The notes under the pieces are model-generated. The model made no database searches, was not told the origin of the DNA, and was given only the letters and a program-made list of their open reading frames with translations. Shown piece after piece: positions 10,124-20,267 of a DNA stretch of 64,000 nucleotides. Position 1 is the first letter of the stretch. The number at the start of each line of letters is the position of its first letter. A program made the position numbers and the translations under genes. The stretch is from positions 20,962,890 through 21,026,889 of the forward strand of contig NC_081136.1 in assembly GCF_958295425.1 (NCBI RefSeq), read 5' to 3'. This DNA is from Solea solea. Taxonomy: Eukaryota; Chordata; Actinopteri; Pleuronectiformes; Soleidae.

Positions 10124-10493
10124 ATGAGAGCACCGCCCCCTCTGAGTTGAAGACATTTTTTCTAGTGGCCACACGCGGTACTGCAACAAAAATACTTATG
10201 GCCCAAAAAGTTTCCTATTGACCACAATAGAAAAAGAGACACCTGTACAACTGTTCACAGGACACCTCGAGACATGGACATAGGCATTTTTAGATCTTTA
10301 TATTTTATATATTTAATTCATGAAGTTTCATATTTGGAAAACCTTCCTATAGACCATACATAGTCCAGAAACTGGTGTGTACGATCTGCGATCAGTTTCC
10401 TTGGCTTGCGTTTGATGTGTTTGCTCACTGGTGTGTGTGCAAATTAAACTACTAAACTCCACCCTCTTCGAACTTGCGTTACCACGTCTGTCA
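10124..10493. other. Unassigned flank between palindromic element and tRNA array
   Basis: No gene, tRNA or recognised repeat was found here. It separates the inverted-repeat element from the first fragment of tRNA-array sequence. Confidence 0.5.
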
Positions 10494-10591
10494 CATTCAG
10501 TACATTTGGCAAGGACAAACTTCATGGTTGAAACACTGCCATGTGAAAGGCTTTTCTGGGATTTGAACCCAGGACCTTTCACGGCCATTGC
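10494..10591 (-). repeat. Inverted fragment of the tRNA-array unit (left edge)
   Basis: The reverse complement matches the spacer segment seen on plus at about 11,741-11,846, from GCAATGGC through GTCCTGGGTTCAAATC to AAATGTACTGAATG. In this copy the T-arm-like stretch CTGGGTTCAAATCCCAG still forms a perfect 5-bp stem, unlike the later copies (AAATCTCA), so it may be the least decayed version. Confidence 0.8.
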
Positions 10592-10657
10592 ATTCATTTT
10601 CTTTTTATCAAGTGGTCTTGCCTGAGGTAAGTTGAAGACATTTCACCTCACATCCAA

Positions 10658-10923
10658 GAGGCACACTCTGCTAATGTGTGTTGGAGTTCACCTTTGTTTG
10701 TCAGTGGTTGAGTGTTGACCCCTAATGGAAAAGAGCTAAGGGCAGCATTGTAGGTGACTAATAGTTGGTGTCTGAGGCCACCTTCTCTGTTGTGTGATGG
10801 TTTTCTAGGTTAAAAAAAGAAGATGATTTCATTCCTCTTTCAAACCATATGTCCCACTTGGCCAGAATGTGGACATTCTCGTCATCAAAAGAGTATCTTT
10901 AGTTCTTCAGATGCAAATGGGCA
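10658..10923 (-). repeat. Inverted fragment of the tRNA-array unit, second piece
   Basis: The reverse complement matches the spacer between Leu and Gln genes (compare 15,220-15,480), from GCAAATGGG leftward through CATATGTCCC, GAAGATGATTTCATTCC and GGGTTGACC-type sequence to GAGGCACACTCTGC. At about 10,921-10,923 it switches abruptly to plus-oriented unit sequence at CAAATCTC. Confidence 0.85.
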
Positions 10924-11476
10924 AATCTCAAAAAAAGCCTTTCACACAGCAGTGTTTCAACCATTAAGTTTGTCCTTCCCAAATGTACTGAATGACTCAC
11001 ACAGTCAAGACAAGCCCCTCACGACACTATCTCAACTCTAAATTACGTCCTTACTAATGCAAGTTGTGACTGTGGTTGTATTGCATATTTAAAGTGGCAA
11101 ACTCTATGAACCAACTGTAACGTTTGAGAAGATCGATTGGAAGTTCCCTATCTCGTTGGACTCGCAGTGCGATTCTTGCAGAAAGGCCTTTCACACAGCA
11201 CTGTTTCAACCATGAAACCAGTCCAGTCTTTGCCAAATGTAGTATGTGACAAAGCTGTTATCTCACATGCTTAAAGAGCCGTTTCATTTGCGCACGCACA
11301 CCAAATGCAGGGAATCCAAGGAGCAGTGGGCACCACCTGAGTACACCAAGGGAGCAATGGGTGTGAAAGGGGGCGAGTTGTTTGTTATGGGCTATGCCAG
11401 TTGTTGACGTGTGGAGGGATTTGAACGCCCAACTGTTGTCTTATGAGGCAAATTCCGGCTGCCCCAAAAGTTATCC

Positions 11477-11532
11477 TGTCAGAAGTGGGATTCAAACCCA
11501 CGCAGCGCCTTGGACCGCTTGGCCATCCTGAC
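11477..11532 (-). pseudogene. tRNA-Leu(CAG) pseudogene, anticodon arm deleted
   Basis: The 5' and 3' parts of tRNA-Leu are present, but 27 nt covering most of the anticodon stem-loop and the variable arm are missing, so 56 nt remain of 83. The T loop also reads TTTGAAT rather than TTCGAAT. It cannot make a Leu tRNA. Confidence 0.9.
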
Positions 11533-12104
11533 TTGGCGGGTGGTCGCGACTTGTCCAGACCGGGCTGCCCATTTGCATCTGAAGAACAAAAGATACTCTT
11601 TTGATGACGAGAATGTGGACATTCTCGTCATGTGGACATTCTCTCACTTGGCCAGAATGTGGACATTCTCGTCATGTGGACCAAACCATATGGTTTGAAA
11701 GAGAATGTGTGAGGTGTCTCTCAGGTGACCCCATGGCTTTGCAATGGCAGTGAAAGGTCCTGGGTTCAAATCTCAAAAAAAGCCTTTCACACGGCAGTAT
11801 TTCAACCATTAAGTTTGTCCTTCCCAAATGTACTGAATGACTCACACAGTCAAGACAAGCCCCTCACGACACTATCTCAACTCTAAATTCCGTCCTTACT
11901 AATGCAAGTTGTGACTGTGGTTGTATTGCATATTTAAAGTGGCAAACTCTATGAACCATGATCAAAAGTGAAGACGTCAGAGAAATAGTGAGATTTGAAG
12001 AACTTGACTCACCTTTATAAAAAGAAAAGGAATCCAAAAATGTGGTCCATTTCTTATCGCAATCTTAGGTCTTAGCAGACACGCTTCCCTGGAGAAATGT
12101 GTAC

Positions 12105-12176
12105 ATTTTGTTGGTCTTGAGGTATAATTCTCACTTTGGCTGAAAGAGGTCCCACATTCAAAATCCCACACAAAAC
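12105..12176 (+). pseudogene. Decayed tRNA-Pro relic present in nearly every unit
   Basis: These 72 nt align without gaps to tRNA-Pro(TGG): TTGGTCT..GAGGTAT, ATTCTCAC-TTTGGCT, AGAGGTCCCACATTCAAAA. The anticodon stem has only three of five pairs, the T stem is destroyed and the B box is damaged (CATTCAAAATC). Copies with the same damage begin at 14394, 16733, 19072, 21397, 23736, 26075, 28414, 30750, 34039, 36366, 38674, 40994, 43316, 45643, 47965, 50292, 52003, 55290, 57617, 59942 and 61929, so the decay predates amplification of the array. Confidence 0.75.
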
Positions 12177-12348
12177 ATTCACTGGACTATAGCAAGCATA
12201 AATCCTCATCAATGTAAGTCCTTTGTGACTGAGGTGGAATTGCGGGTTTGCAGATGTAGACTCAAAAGCTCTGTGACCCATTCTTGACGAGTATTTCTCA
12301 CATAAAATCTGTAACAGGACACCTACATAGAATGTTTTCTCTTTCAGC

Positions 12349-12420
12349 GGCTCGTTGGTCTAGGGGTATGATTCTCGCTTCGGGTGCGAGAGGTCCCGGG
12401 TTCAAATCCCGGACGAGCCC
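12349..12420 (+). tRNA. tRNA-Pro(CGG)
   Basis: 72 nt with a full cloverleaf: acceptor GGCTCGT/ACGAGCC, anticodon stem CTCGC/GCGAG, loop TTCGGGT (anticodon CGG), T arm CCGGG-TTCAAAT-CCCGG. The A box (TGGTCTAGGGG) and B box (GGTTCAAATCC) are intact. It is the only CGG isoacceptor in the window and sits at the left array edge in the slot that later units fill with TGG. Confidence 0.95.
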
Positions 12421-12799
12421 TCTGCAGGTGTAGTCCAACTGTAACGTTTGAGAAGATTGATTGGAAGTTCCCTATCTCTTTGGACTCGCAGTGCGATTGC
12501 AGAAAGGCCTTTCACACAGCACTGTTTCAACCATGAAACCAGTCCAGTCTTTGCCAAATGTAGTTAATGTAACAAGGCTGTTATCTCACATGCTTAAAGA
12601 GCCGTTTCATTTGCGCATGCACACCAAATGCAGTGAATCCAAGGAGCAGTGGGCACCACCTGAGTACACCAAGGGAGCAATGGGTGTGAAAGGGGGCGAG
12701 TTGTTTGCTATGGGCTATGCCAGTTGTTGACGTGTGGGGGGATTTGAACGCCCAACTGTTGTCTTATGAGGCAAATTCCGGCTGCCCCAAAAGTTATCC

Positions 12800-12855
12800 T
12801 ATCAGAAGTGGGATTCGAACCCGCGCAGCGCCTTGGACCGCTCGGCCATCCTGAC
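12800..12855 (-). pseudogene. tRNA-Leu(CAG) pseudogene, anticodon arm deleted (unit 1)
   Basis: It has the same 27-nt internal deletion as the copy at 11477, so 56 nt remain. The T loop is intact, but the acceptor and T stem carry changes. The shared deletion shows the two edge copies are relatives. Confidence 0.9.
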
Positions 12856-13192
12856 TTGGCGGGTGGTCGCGACTTGTCCAGACCGGGCTGCCCATTTGCA
12901 TCTGAAGAACAAAAGATACTCTTTTGATGACGAGAATGTCCACATTCTGGCCAAGGGGGACATATGGTTTGAAAGAGGAATGAAATCATCTTCTTTCTTT
13001 AACCAAACAGAGAAGGTGGCCTAAGACACCAACTATTAGTCACCTACAATGCTGCCCTTAGCTCTTTTCCATTAGGGGTCAACACTCAACCACTGACAAA
13101 CAAAGGTGAACACCAACACACATTAGCAGAGTGTGCTTCATTCCATTCTTCATCAATTTGGCAAGTGTAAGTACTAGGTATTGTTCAAAGTC

Positions 13193-13264
13193 AGGTTCCA
13201 CCGAGATTTGAACTCGGATTGCTGGATTCAGAGCCCAGAGTGCTAACCATTACACCATGGAACC
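13193..13264 (-). tRNA. tRNA-Gln(CTG), unit 1
   Basis: 72 nt including discriminator T. Acceptor GGTTCCA/TGGAACC, A box TGGTGTAATGG, anticodon loop CTCTGAA (CTG), anticodon stem CTGGG/TCCAG with one G-T wobble, T arm CCGAG-TTCAAAT-CTCGG and a matching B box. All 24 copies share this structure. Confidence 0.96.
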
Positions 13265-13715
13265 ACTGGGAGCACACCTGTGCAGTTGAAATGTTTTTAA
13301 AGTGTATACAGTCAGGAAGGCCCTGCATTCAGGTGACAGTCTTTCCCTGGAGTGGTGGGTTAGAACCCTACGTCTCTCAGTAAAACCTAAATCTGGATTG
13401 TGGTCTGGGCTGTAGCACAAAACATCATACCACTCTGGTCAGAAGCTGGATATTTTTTACACCTATTCTGTGAGGTGTCTCTCAGGTGACCCCAACAACG
13501 GTCATTCTCAACTTGACTCAGGTGAAACTAACTACCCGGAAGTGGGTCAGAGTGTGAACCACCTGCGCTGTTCAATGTAACGTTCTCTTTACATGTATCC
13601 AGCCTACAGAGGCTAAATACCTGGATTTTTTCTTTTTTATCCACAAGACAGTCAGAAGTGAAGAAGCCTCGTGGATGAGTGTTAAAACATCTTCAACCTA
13701 ACTCCAGCAAGTCTA

Positions 13716-13781
13716 GTTGTCTACAACAAACTCCTGACAATGACCTGAGTTGTCTACAGCAAACTCCTGACAATGACCTGG
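13716..13781. repeat. 33-bp direct duplication inside the unit spacer
   Basis: Two 33-bp copies (13716-13748 and 13749-13781) begin GTTGTCTAC and end CAATGACCTG, differing at only a few bases. The pair recurs at the same place in every unit that keeps the Gln-Pro(AGG) spacer. Confidence 0.9.
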
Positions 13782-13937
13782 ATGACCAAGAACCTTCACA
13801 GACAGAATATAACACATAGTCCAACAGTGTCTTTTCCCAATTTCCCTTTTCTTTTTAACTTCATCTGGTGATATTGTAATAGTTCTCACATAAAATCAGT
13901 TACACGACACCTACATAGAATATAGCACAACAGTCGT

Positions 13938-14009
13938 GGCTCGTTGGTCTAGGGGTATGATTCTCGCTTAGGGTGCGAGAGGTCCCGGGTTCAAATCCCG
14001 GACGAGCCC
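13938..14009 (+). tRNA. tRNA-Pro(AGG), unit 1
   Basis: 72 nt. Acceptor GGCTCGT/ACGAGCC, anticodon stem CTCGC/GCGAG with loop TTAGGGT (AGG, read as IGG after A34 editing), T arm CCGGG-TTCAAAT-CCCGG. A box TGGTCTAGGGG and B box GGTTCAAATCC are intact. Confidence 0.96.
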
Positions 14010-14061
14010 TGTACAGCCCGGTTCTCCTGTGAGGAAGCTCACCTGCAACGTTGGTTTCGTT

Positions 14062-14110
14062 GGCTTTGCAATGGCAGTGAAAAGTCCTGGGTTCAAATCT
14101 CAAAAAAAGC
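14062..14110 (+). pseudogene. tRNA-like remnant with B-box-like sequence
   Basis: GTCCTGGGTTCAAATCT resembles a tRNA T arm and B box with one change. GGCTTT at the left could pair with AAAAGC at the right, but there is no room for an anticodon arm. The segment recurs about 50 bp after each Pro(AGG) gene. It could be a much-shrunken tRNA relic or chance similarity. Confidence 0.35.
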
Positions 14111-14637
14111 TTCCCACATGTACTGAATGACTCACACAGTCAAGACAAGCCCCTCACGACACTATCTCAACTCTAAATTCCGTCCTTACTAATGCAAGTT
14201 GTGACTGTGGTTGTATTGCATTTTAAAGTGGCAAACTCTATGAACCATGATCAAAAGTGAAGACGTCAGAGAAATAGTGAGATTTGAAGAACTTGACTCA
14301 CCTTTATAAAAAGAAAAGGAATCCAAAAATGTGGTCCACTTCTTATCGCAATCTTAGGTCTTAGCAGACACGCTTCCCTGGAGAAATGTGTACATTTTGT
14401 TGGTCTTGAGGTATAATTCTCACTTTGGCTGAAAGAGGTCCCACATTCAAAATCCCACACAAAACATTCACTGGACTATAGCAAGCATAAATCCTCATCA
14501 ATGTAAGTCCTTTGTGACTGAGGTGGAATTGCGGGTTTGCAGATGTAGACTCAAAAGCTCTGTGACCCATTCTTGATGAGTATTTCTCACATAAAATCTG
14601 TAACAGGACACCTACATAGAATGTTTTCTCTTTCAGA

Positions 14638-14723
14638 GGCTCGTTGGTCTAGGTCTAGGGGTCTAGGGGTATGATTCTCGCTTTGGGTGCGAGAGGTCCC
14701 GGGTTCAAATCCCGGACGAGCCC
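14638..14723 (+). tRNA. tRNA-Pro(TGG) with 14-nt D-arm insertion, unit 1
   Basis: It has the standard acceptor, anticodon loop TTTGGGT (TGG) and T arm, but GGTCTAGGGG is expanded by 14 nt into three TCTAGG repeats, making 86 nt and a D loop far over normal length. It is probably a non-functional or poorly folding copy; the B box is intact and an A-box-like GGTCTAGGGG survives at the usual distance from it. Confidence 0.65.
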
Positions 14724-15039
14724 TCTGCAGGTGTGGTCCAACTGTAACGTTTGAGAAGTTCGTTTGGAAGTTCCCTATTTCGTTAGACTTGCGGTGCGAT
14801 TCTTGCAGAAAGGCCTTTCACACACAGTCTTTCCACCAGTCCAGTCTTTGCCAAATGTAGTTAATGTGACAACGCTGTTATCTCACACGCTTAAAGAGCC
14901 GTTTCATTTGCGCACGCACACCAAATGCAGGGAATCCAAGGAGCAGTGGGCACCACCTGAGTACAACAAGGGAGCAATGGGTGCGATAGGGGGCGAGTTG
15001 TTTGCTATGGGCTATGCCAGTTGTTGACGTGTGGAGGGA

Positions 15040-15096
15040 TTTGAACGCCCAAGTGTTGTCTTATGAGGCAAATTCCGGCTGCCCCAAAAGATATCC
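15040..15096 (-). pseudogene. Possible tRNA-Met-like relic beside the Leu gene
   Basis: On minus, GGGGCAGCCGG, an anticodon-loop-like CTCATAA and GGGCGTTCAAATCCCTC resemble D, anticodon (CAT) and T segments of a tRNA. Stems pair poorly and no acceptor helix is evident. The element precedes the Leu gene in every unit with an intact left side. Identity is uncertain. Confidence 0.3.
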
Positions 15097-15179
15097 TGTC
15101 AGAAGTGGGATTCGAACCCACGCCTCCATGGGAGACTGCGACCTGAACGCAGCGCCTTGGACCGCTCGGCCATCCTGAC
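15097..15179 (-). tRNA. tRNA-Leu(CAG), unit 2
   Basis: 83 nt including discriminator A. Acceptor GTCAGGA/TTCTGAC, anticodon stem CTGCG/CGCAG with loop TTCAGGT (CAG), long class II variable arm, T arm GTGGG-TTCGAAT-CCCAC. A TTTT terminator lies about 10 nt past the 3' end (AAAA at about 15,086-15,089 on plus). Confidence 0.96.
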
Positions 15180-15531
15180 TTGGCGGGTGGTCACGACTTG
15201 TCCAGACCGGGCTGCCCATTTGCATCTGAAGAACAAAAGATACTCTTTTGATGACGAGAATGTCCACATTCTGGCCAAGGGGGACATATGGTTTGAAAGA
15301 GGAATGAAATCATCTTCTTTCTTTAACCTAGAAAACCATCACACAACAGAGAAGGTGGCCTAAGACACCAACTATTAGTCACCTACAATGCTGCCCTTAG
15401 CTCTTTTCCATTAGGGGTCAACACTCAACCACTGACAAACAAAGGTGAACTCCAACACACATCAGCAGAGTGTGCCTCATTCCATTCTTCATCAATTTGG
15501 CAAGTGTAAGTACTAGGTATTGTTCAAAGTC
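15180..15531. other. Leu-Gln spacer of a standard unit (representative)
   Basis: About 350 bp with no RNA gene. It includes the AACCTAGAAAACCATCACAC stretch, absent from the first unit. Apparent reading frames through here continue from the Leu gene and are not proteins. Confidence 0.6.
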
Positions 15532-15603
15532 AGGTTCCACCGAGATTTGAACTCGGATTGCTGGATTCAGAGCCCAGAGTGCTAACCATTACACCATGGA
15601 ACC
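15532..15603 (-). tRNA. tRNA-Gln(CTG), unit 2
   Basis: Consensus copy. The 3' trailer begins GACTTTGAACAATACC and has TTT but no TTTT; the nearest run of four T in transcript sense is about 200 nt downstream. Confidence 0.96.
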
Positions 15604-16276
15604 ACTGGGAGCACACCTGTGCAGTTGAAATGTTTTTAAAGTGTATACAGTCAGGAAGGCCCTGCATTCGGGTGACAGTCTTTCCCTGGAGTGGTGGGTT
15701 AGAACCCTACGTCTCTCAGTAAAACCTAAATCTGGATTGTGGTCTGGGCTGTAGCACAAAACATCATACCACTCTGGTCAGAAGCTGGATATTTTTTACA
15801 CCTATTCTGTGAGGTGTCTCTCAGGTGACCCCAACGACGGTCATTCTCAACTTGACTCAGGTGAAACTAACTACCCGGAAGTGGGTCAGAGTGTGAACCA
15901 CCTGCGCTGTTCAATGTAACGTTCTCTTTACATGTATCCAGCCTACAGAGGCTAAATACCTGGATTTTTTCTTTTTTATCCACAAGACAGTCAGAAGTGA
16001 AGAAGCCTCGTGGATGAGTGTTAAAACATCTTCAACCTAACTCCAGCAAGTCTAGTTGTCTACAACAAACTCCTGACAATGACCTGAGTTGTCTACAGCA
16101 AACTCCTGACAATGACCTGGATGACCAAGAACCTTCACAGACAGAACATAACACATAGTCCAACAGTGTCTTTTCCCAATTTCCCTTTTCTTTTTAACTT
16201 CATCTGGTGATATTGTAATAGTTCTCACATAAAATCAGTTACACGACACCTACATAGAATATAGCACAACAGTCGT
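15604..16276. other. Gln-Pro(AGG) spacer of a standard unit (representative)
   Basis: About 670 bp containing a pyrimidine tract (TTTTTTCTTTTTTATCC), the 33-bp duplication and, at about 15,690-15,720, GGTTAGAACCC, which is weakly B-box-like. No convincing gene. Confidence 0.55.
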
Positions 16277-16348
16277 GGCTCGTTGGTCTAGGGGTATGAT
16301 TCTCGCTTAGGGTGCGAGAGGTCCCGGGTTCAAATCCCGGACGAGCCC
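16277..16348 (+). tRNA. tRNA-Pro(AGG), unit 2
   Basis: Consensus copy; no difference from the unit 1 gene noticed. Confidence 0.96.
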
Positions 16349-16976
16349 TGTACAGCCCGGTTCTCCTGTGAGGAAGCTCACCTGCAACGTTGGTTTCGTT
16401 GGCTTTGCAATGGCAGTGAAAAGTCCTGGGTTCAAATCTCAAAAAAAGCTTCCCACATGTACTGAATGACTCACACAGTCAAGACAAGCCCCTCACGACA
16501 CTATCTCAACTCTAAATTCCGTCCTTACTAATGCAAGTTGTGACTGTGGTTGTATTGCATTTTAAAGTGGCAAACTCTATGAACCATGATCAAAAGTGAA
16601 GACGTCAGAGAAATAGTGAGATTTGAAGAACTTGACTCACCTTTATAAAAAGAAAAGGAATCCAAAAATGTGGTCCACTTCTTATCGCAATCTTAGGTCT
16701 TAGCAGACACGCTTCCCTGGAGAAATGTGTACATTTTGTTGGTCTTGAGGTATAATTCTCACTTTGGCTGAAAGAGGTCCCACATTCAAAATCCCACACA
16801 AAACATTCACTGGACTATAGCAAGCATAAATCCTCATCAATGTAAGTCCTTTGTGACTGAGGTGGAATTGCGGGTTTGCAGATGTAGACTCAAAAGCTCT
16901 GTGACCCATTCTTGATGAGTATTTCTCACATAAAATCTGTAACAGGACACCTACATAGAATGTTTTCTCTTTCAGA

Positions 16977-17062
16977 GGCTCGTTGGTCTAGGTCTAGGGG
17001 TCTAGGGGTATGATTCTCGCTTTGGGTGCGAGAGGTCCCGGGTTCAAATCCCGGACGAGCCC
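16977..17062 (+). tRNA. tRNA-Pro(TGG) with 14-nt D-arm insertion, unit 2
   Basis: 86 nt; same TCTAGG expansion as unit 1. Confidence 0.65.
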
Positions 17063-17435
17063 TCTGCAGGTGTGGTCCAACTGTAACGTTTGAGAAGTTC
17101 GTTTGGAAGTTCCCTATTTCGTTAGACTTGCGGTGCGATTCTTGCAGAAAGGCCTTTCACACACAGTCTTTCCACCAGTCCAGTCTTTGCCAAATGTAGT
17201 TAATGTGACAACGCTGTTATCTCACACGCTTAAAGAGCCGTTTCATTTGCGCACGCACACCAAATGCAGGGAATCCAAGGAGCAGTGGGCACCACCTGAG
17301 TACAACAAGGGAGCAATGGGTGCGATAGGGGGCGAGTTGTTTGCTATGGGCTATGCCAGTTGTTGACGTGTGGAGGGATTTGAACGCCCAAGTGTTGTCT
17401 TATGAGGCAAATTCCGGCTGCCCCAAAAGATATCC
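17063..17435. other. Pro(TGG)-Leu spacer of a standard unit (representative)
   Basis: About 370 bp between convergent Pro(TGG) and Leu genes. It contains the Met-like relic at its right end. No TTTT occurs on the plus strand anywhere in it, so a Pro(TGG) transcript meets no canonical terminator here. Confidence 0.6.
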
Positions 17436-17518
17436 TGTCAGAAGTGGGATTCGAACCCACGCCTCCATGGGAGACTGCGACCTGAACGCAGCGCCTTGGA
17501 CCGCTCGGCCATCCTGAC
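17436..17518 (-). tRNA. tRNA-Leu(CAG), unit 3
   Basis: Consensus 83-nt copy. Confidence 0.96.
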
Positions 17519-17870
17519 TTGGCGGGTGGTCACGACTTGTCCAGACCGGGCTGCCCATTTGCATCTGAAGAACAAAAGATACTCTTTTGATGACGAGAAT
17601 GTCCACATTCTGGCCAAGGGGGACATATGGTTTGAAAGAGGAATGAAATCATCTTCTTTCTTTAACCTAGAAAACCATCACACAACAGAGAAGGTGGCCT
17701 AAGACACCAACTATTAGTCACCTACAATGCTGCCCTTAGCTCTTTTCCATTAGGGGTCAACACTCAACCACTGACAAACAAAGGTGAACTCCAACACACA
17801 TCAGCAGAGTGTGCCTCATTCCATTCTTCATCAATTTGGCAAGTGTAAGTACTAGGTATTGTTCAAAGTC

Positions 17871-17942
17871 AGGTTCCACCGAGATTTGAACTCGGATTGC
17901 TGGATTCAGAGCCCAGAGTGCTAACCATTACACCATGGAACC
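17871..17942 (-). tRNA. tRNA-Gln(CTG), unit 3
   Basis: Consensus copy. Confidence 0.96.
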
Positions 17943-18615
17943 ACTGGGAGCACACCTGTGCAGTTGAAATGTTTTTAAAGTGTATACAGTCAGGAAGGCC
18001 CTGCATTCGGGTGACAGTCTTTCCCTGGAGTGGTGGGTTAGAACCCTACGTCTCTCAGTAAAACCTAAATCTGGATTGTGGTCTGGGCTGTAGCACAAAA
18101 CATCATACCACTCTGGTCAGAAGCTGGATATTTTTTACACCTATTCTGTGAGGTGTCTCTCAGGTGACCCCAACGACGGTCATTCTCAACTTGACTCAGG
18201 TGAAACTAACTACCCGGAAGTGGGTCAGAGTGTGAACCACCTGCGCTGTTCAATGTAACGTTCTCTTTACATGTATCCAGCCTACAGAGGCTAAATACCT
18301 GGATTTTTTCTTTTTTATCCACAAGACAGTCAGAAGTGAAGAAGCCTCGTGGATGAGTGTTAAAACATCTTCAACCTAACTCCAGCAAGTCTAGTTGTCT
18401 ACAACAAACTCCTGACAATGACCTGAGTTGTCTACAGCAAACTCCTGACAATGACCTGGATGACCAAGAACCTTCACAGACAGAACATAACACATAGTCC
18501 AACAGTGTCTTTTCCCAATTTCCCTTTTCTTTTTAACTTCATCTGGTGATATTGTAATAGTTCTCACATAAAATCAGTTACACGACACCTACATAGAATA
18601 TAGCACAACAGTCGT

Positions 18616-18687
18616 GGCTCGTTGGTCTAGGGGTATGATTCTCGCTTAGGGTGCGAGAGGTCCCGGGTTCAAATCCCGGACGAGCCC
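18616..18687 (+). tRNA. tRNA-Pro(AGG), unit 3
   Basis: Consensus copy. Confidence 0.96.
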
Positions 18688-19315
18688 TGTACAGCCCGGT
18701 TCTCCTGTGAGGAAGCTCACCTGCAACGTTGGTTTCGTTGGCTTTGCAATGGCAGTGAAAAGTCCTGGGTTCAAATCTCAAAAAAAGCTTCCCACATGTA
18801 CTGAATGACTCACACAGTCAAGACAAGCCCCTCACGACACTATCTCAACTCTAAATTCCGTCCTTACTAATGCAAGTTGTGACTGTGGTTGTATTGCATT
18901 TTAAAGTGGCAAACTCTATGAACCATGATCAAAAGTGAAGACGTCAGAGAAATAGTGAGATTTGAAGAACTTGACTCACCTTTATAAAAAGAAAAGGAAT
19001 CCAAAAATGTGGTCCACTTCTTATCGCAATCTTAGGTCTTAGCAGACACGCTTCCCTGGAGAAATGTGTACATTTTGTTGGTCTTGAGGTATAATTCTCA
19101 CTTTGGCTGAAAGAGGTCCCACATTCAAAATCCCACACAAAACATTCACTGGACTATAGCAAGCATAAATCCTCATCAATGTAAGTCCTTTGTGACTGAG
19201 GTGGAATTGCGGGTTTGCAGATGTAGACTCAAAAGCTCTGTGACCCATTCTTGATGAGTATTTCTCACATAAAATCTGTAACAGGACACCTACATAGAAT
19301 GTTTTCTCTTTCAGA

Positions 19316-19387
19316 GGCTCGTTGGTCTAGGGGTATGATTCTCGCTTTGGGTGCGAGAGGTCCCGGGTTCAAATCCCGGACGAGCCC
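19316..19387 (+). tRNA. tRNA-Pro(TGG), unit 3
   Basis: 72 nt with normal D arm (GGTCTAGGGGTATG), anticodon TGG and intact A and B boxes. It is flanked on both sides by units carrying the 14-nt insertion. Confidence 0.96.
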
Positions 19388-19760
19388 TCTGCAGGTGTGG
19401 TCCAACTGTAACGTTTGAGAAGTTCGTTTGGAAGTTCCCTATTTCGTTAGACTTGCGGTGCGATTCTTGCAGAAAGGCCTTTCACACACAGTCTTTCCAC
19501 CAGTCCAGTCTTTGCCAAATGTAGTTAATGTGACAACGCTGTTATCTCACACGCTTAAAGAGCCGTTTCATTTGCGCACGCACACCAAATGCAGGGAATC
19601 CAAGGAGCAGTGGGCACCACCTGAGTACAACAAGGGAGCAATGGGTGCGATAGGGGGCGAGTTGTTTGCTATGGGCTATGCCAGTTGTTGACGTGTGGAG
19701 GGATTTGAACGCCCAAGTGTTGTCTTATGAGGCAAATTCCGGCTGCCCCAAAAGATATCC

Positions 19761-19843
19761 TGTCAGAAGTGGGATTCGAACCCACGCCTCCATGGGAGAC
19801 TGCGACCTGAACGCAGCGCCTTGGACCGCTCGGCCATCCTGAC
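19761..19843 (-). tRNA. tRNA-Leu(CAG), unit 4
   Basis: Consensus copy. Confidence 0.96.
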
Positions 19844-20195
19844 TTGGCGGGTGGTCACGACTTGTCCAGACCGGGCTGCCCATTTGCATCTGAAGAACAA
19901 AAGATACTCTTTTGATGACGAGAATGTCCACATTCTGGCCAAGGGGGACATATGGTTTGAAAGAGGAATGAAATCATCTTCTTTCTTTAACCTAGAAAAC
20001 CATCACACAACAGAGAAGGTGGCCTAAGACACCAACTATTAGTCACCTACAATGCTGCCCTTAGCTCTTTTCCATTAGGGGTCAACACTCAACCACTGAC
20101 AAACAAAGGTGAACTCCAACACACATCAGCAGAGTGTGCCTCATTCCATTCTTCATCAATTTGGCAAGTGTAAGTACTAGGTATTGTTCAAAGTC

Positions 20196-20267
20196 AGGTT
20201 CCACCGAGATTTGAACTCGGATTGCTGGATTCAGAGCCCAGAGTGCTAACCATTACACCATGGAACC
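20196..20267 (-). tRNA. tRNA-Gln(CTG), unit 4
   Basis: Consensus copy. Confidence 0.96.

Larger units (their letters stand above)
10924..12799 (+). repeat. Rearranged left edge of the tRNA array
   Basis: Plus-oriented fragments of the standard unit are joined out of order here. Around 11,107 the AACTCTATGAACCA segment jumps straight to AACTGTAACG, losing the Pro relic and a Pro(TGG) slot. Around 11,605-11,700 there are fold-back joints. A second partial copy resumes at about 11,735 and runs into the Pro relic and Pro(CGG). It is more divergent from the internal units than those are from one another. Confidence 0.8.

Noticed and set aside
15688..15725. Possible further tRNA around GGTTAGAACCC
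   Set aside because: It has a weak B-box resemblance, but no acceptor, D or anticodon stems could be found on either strand.
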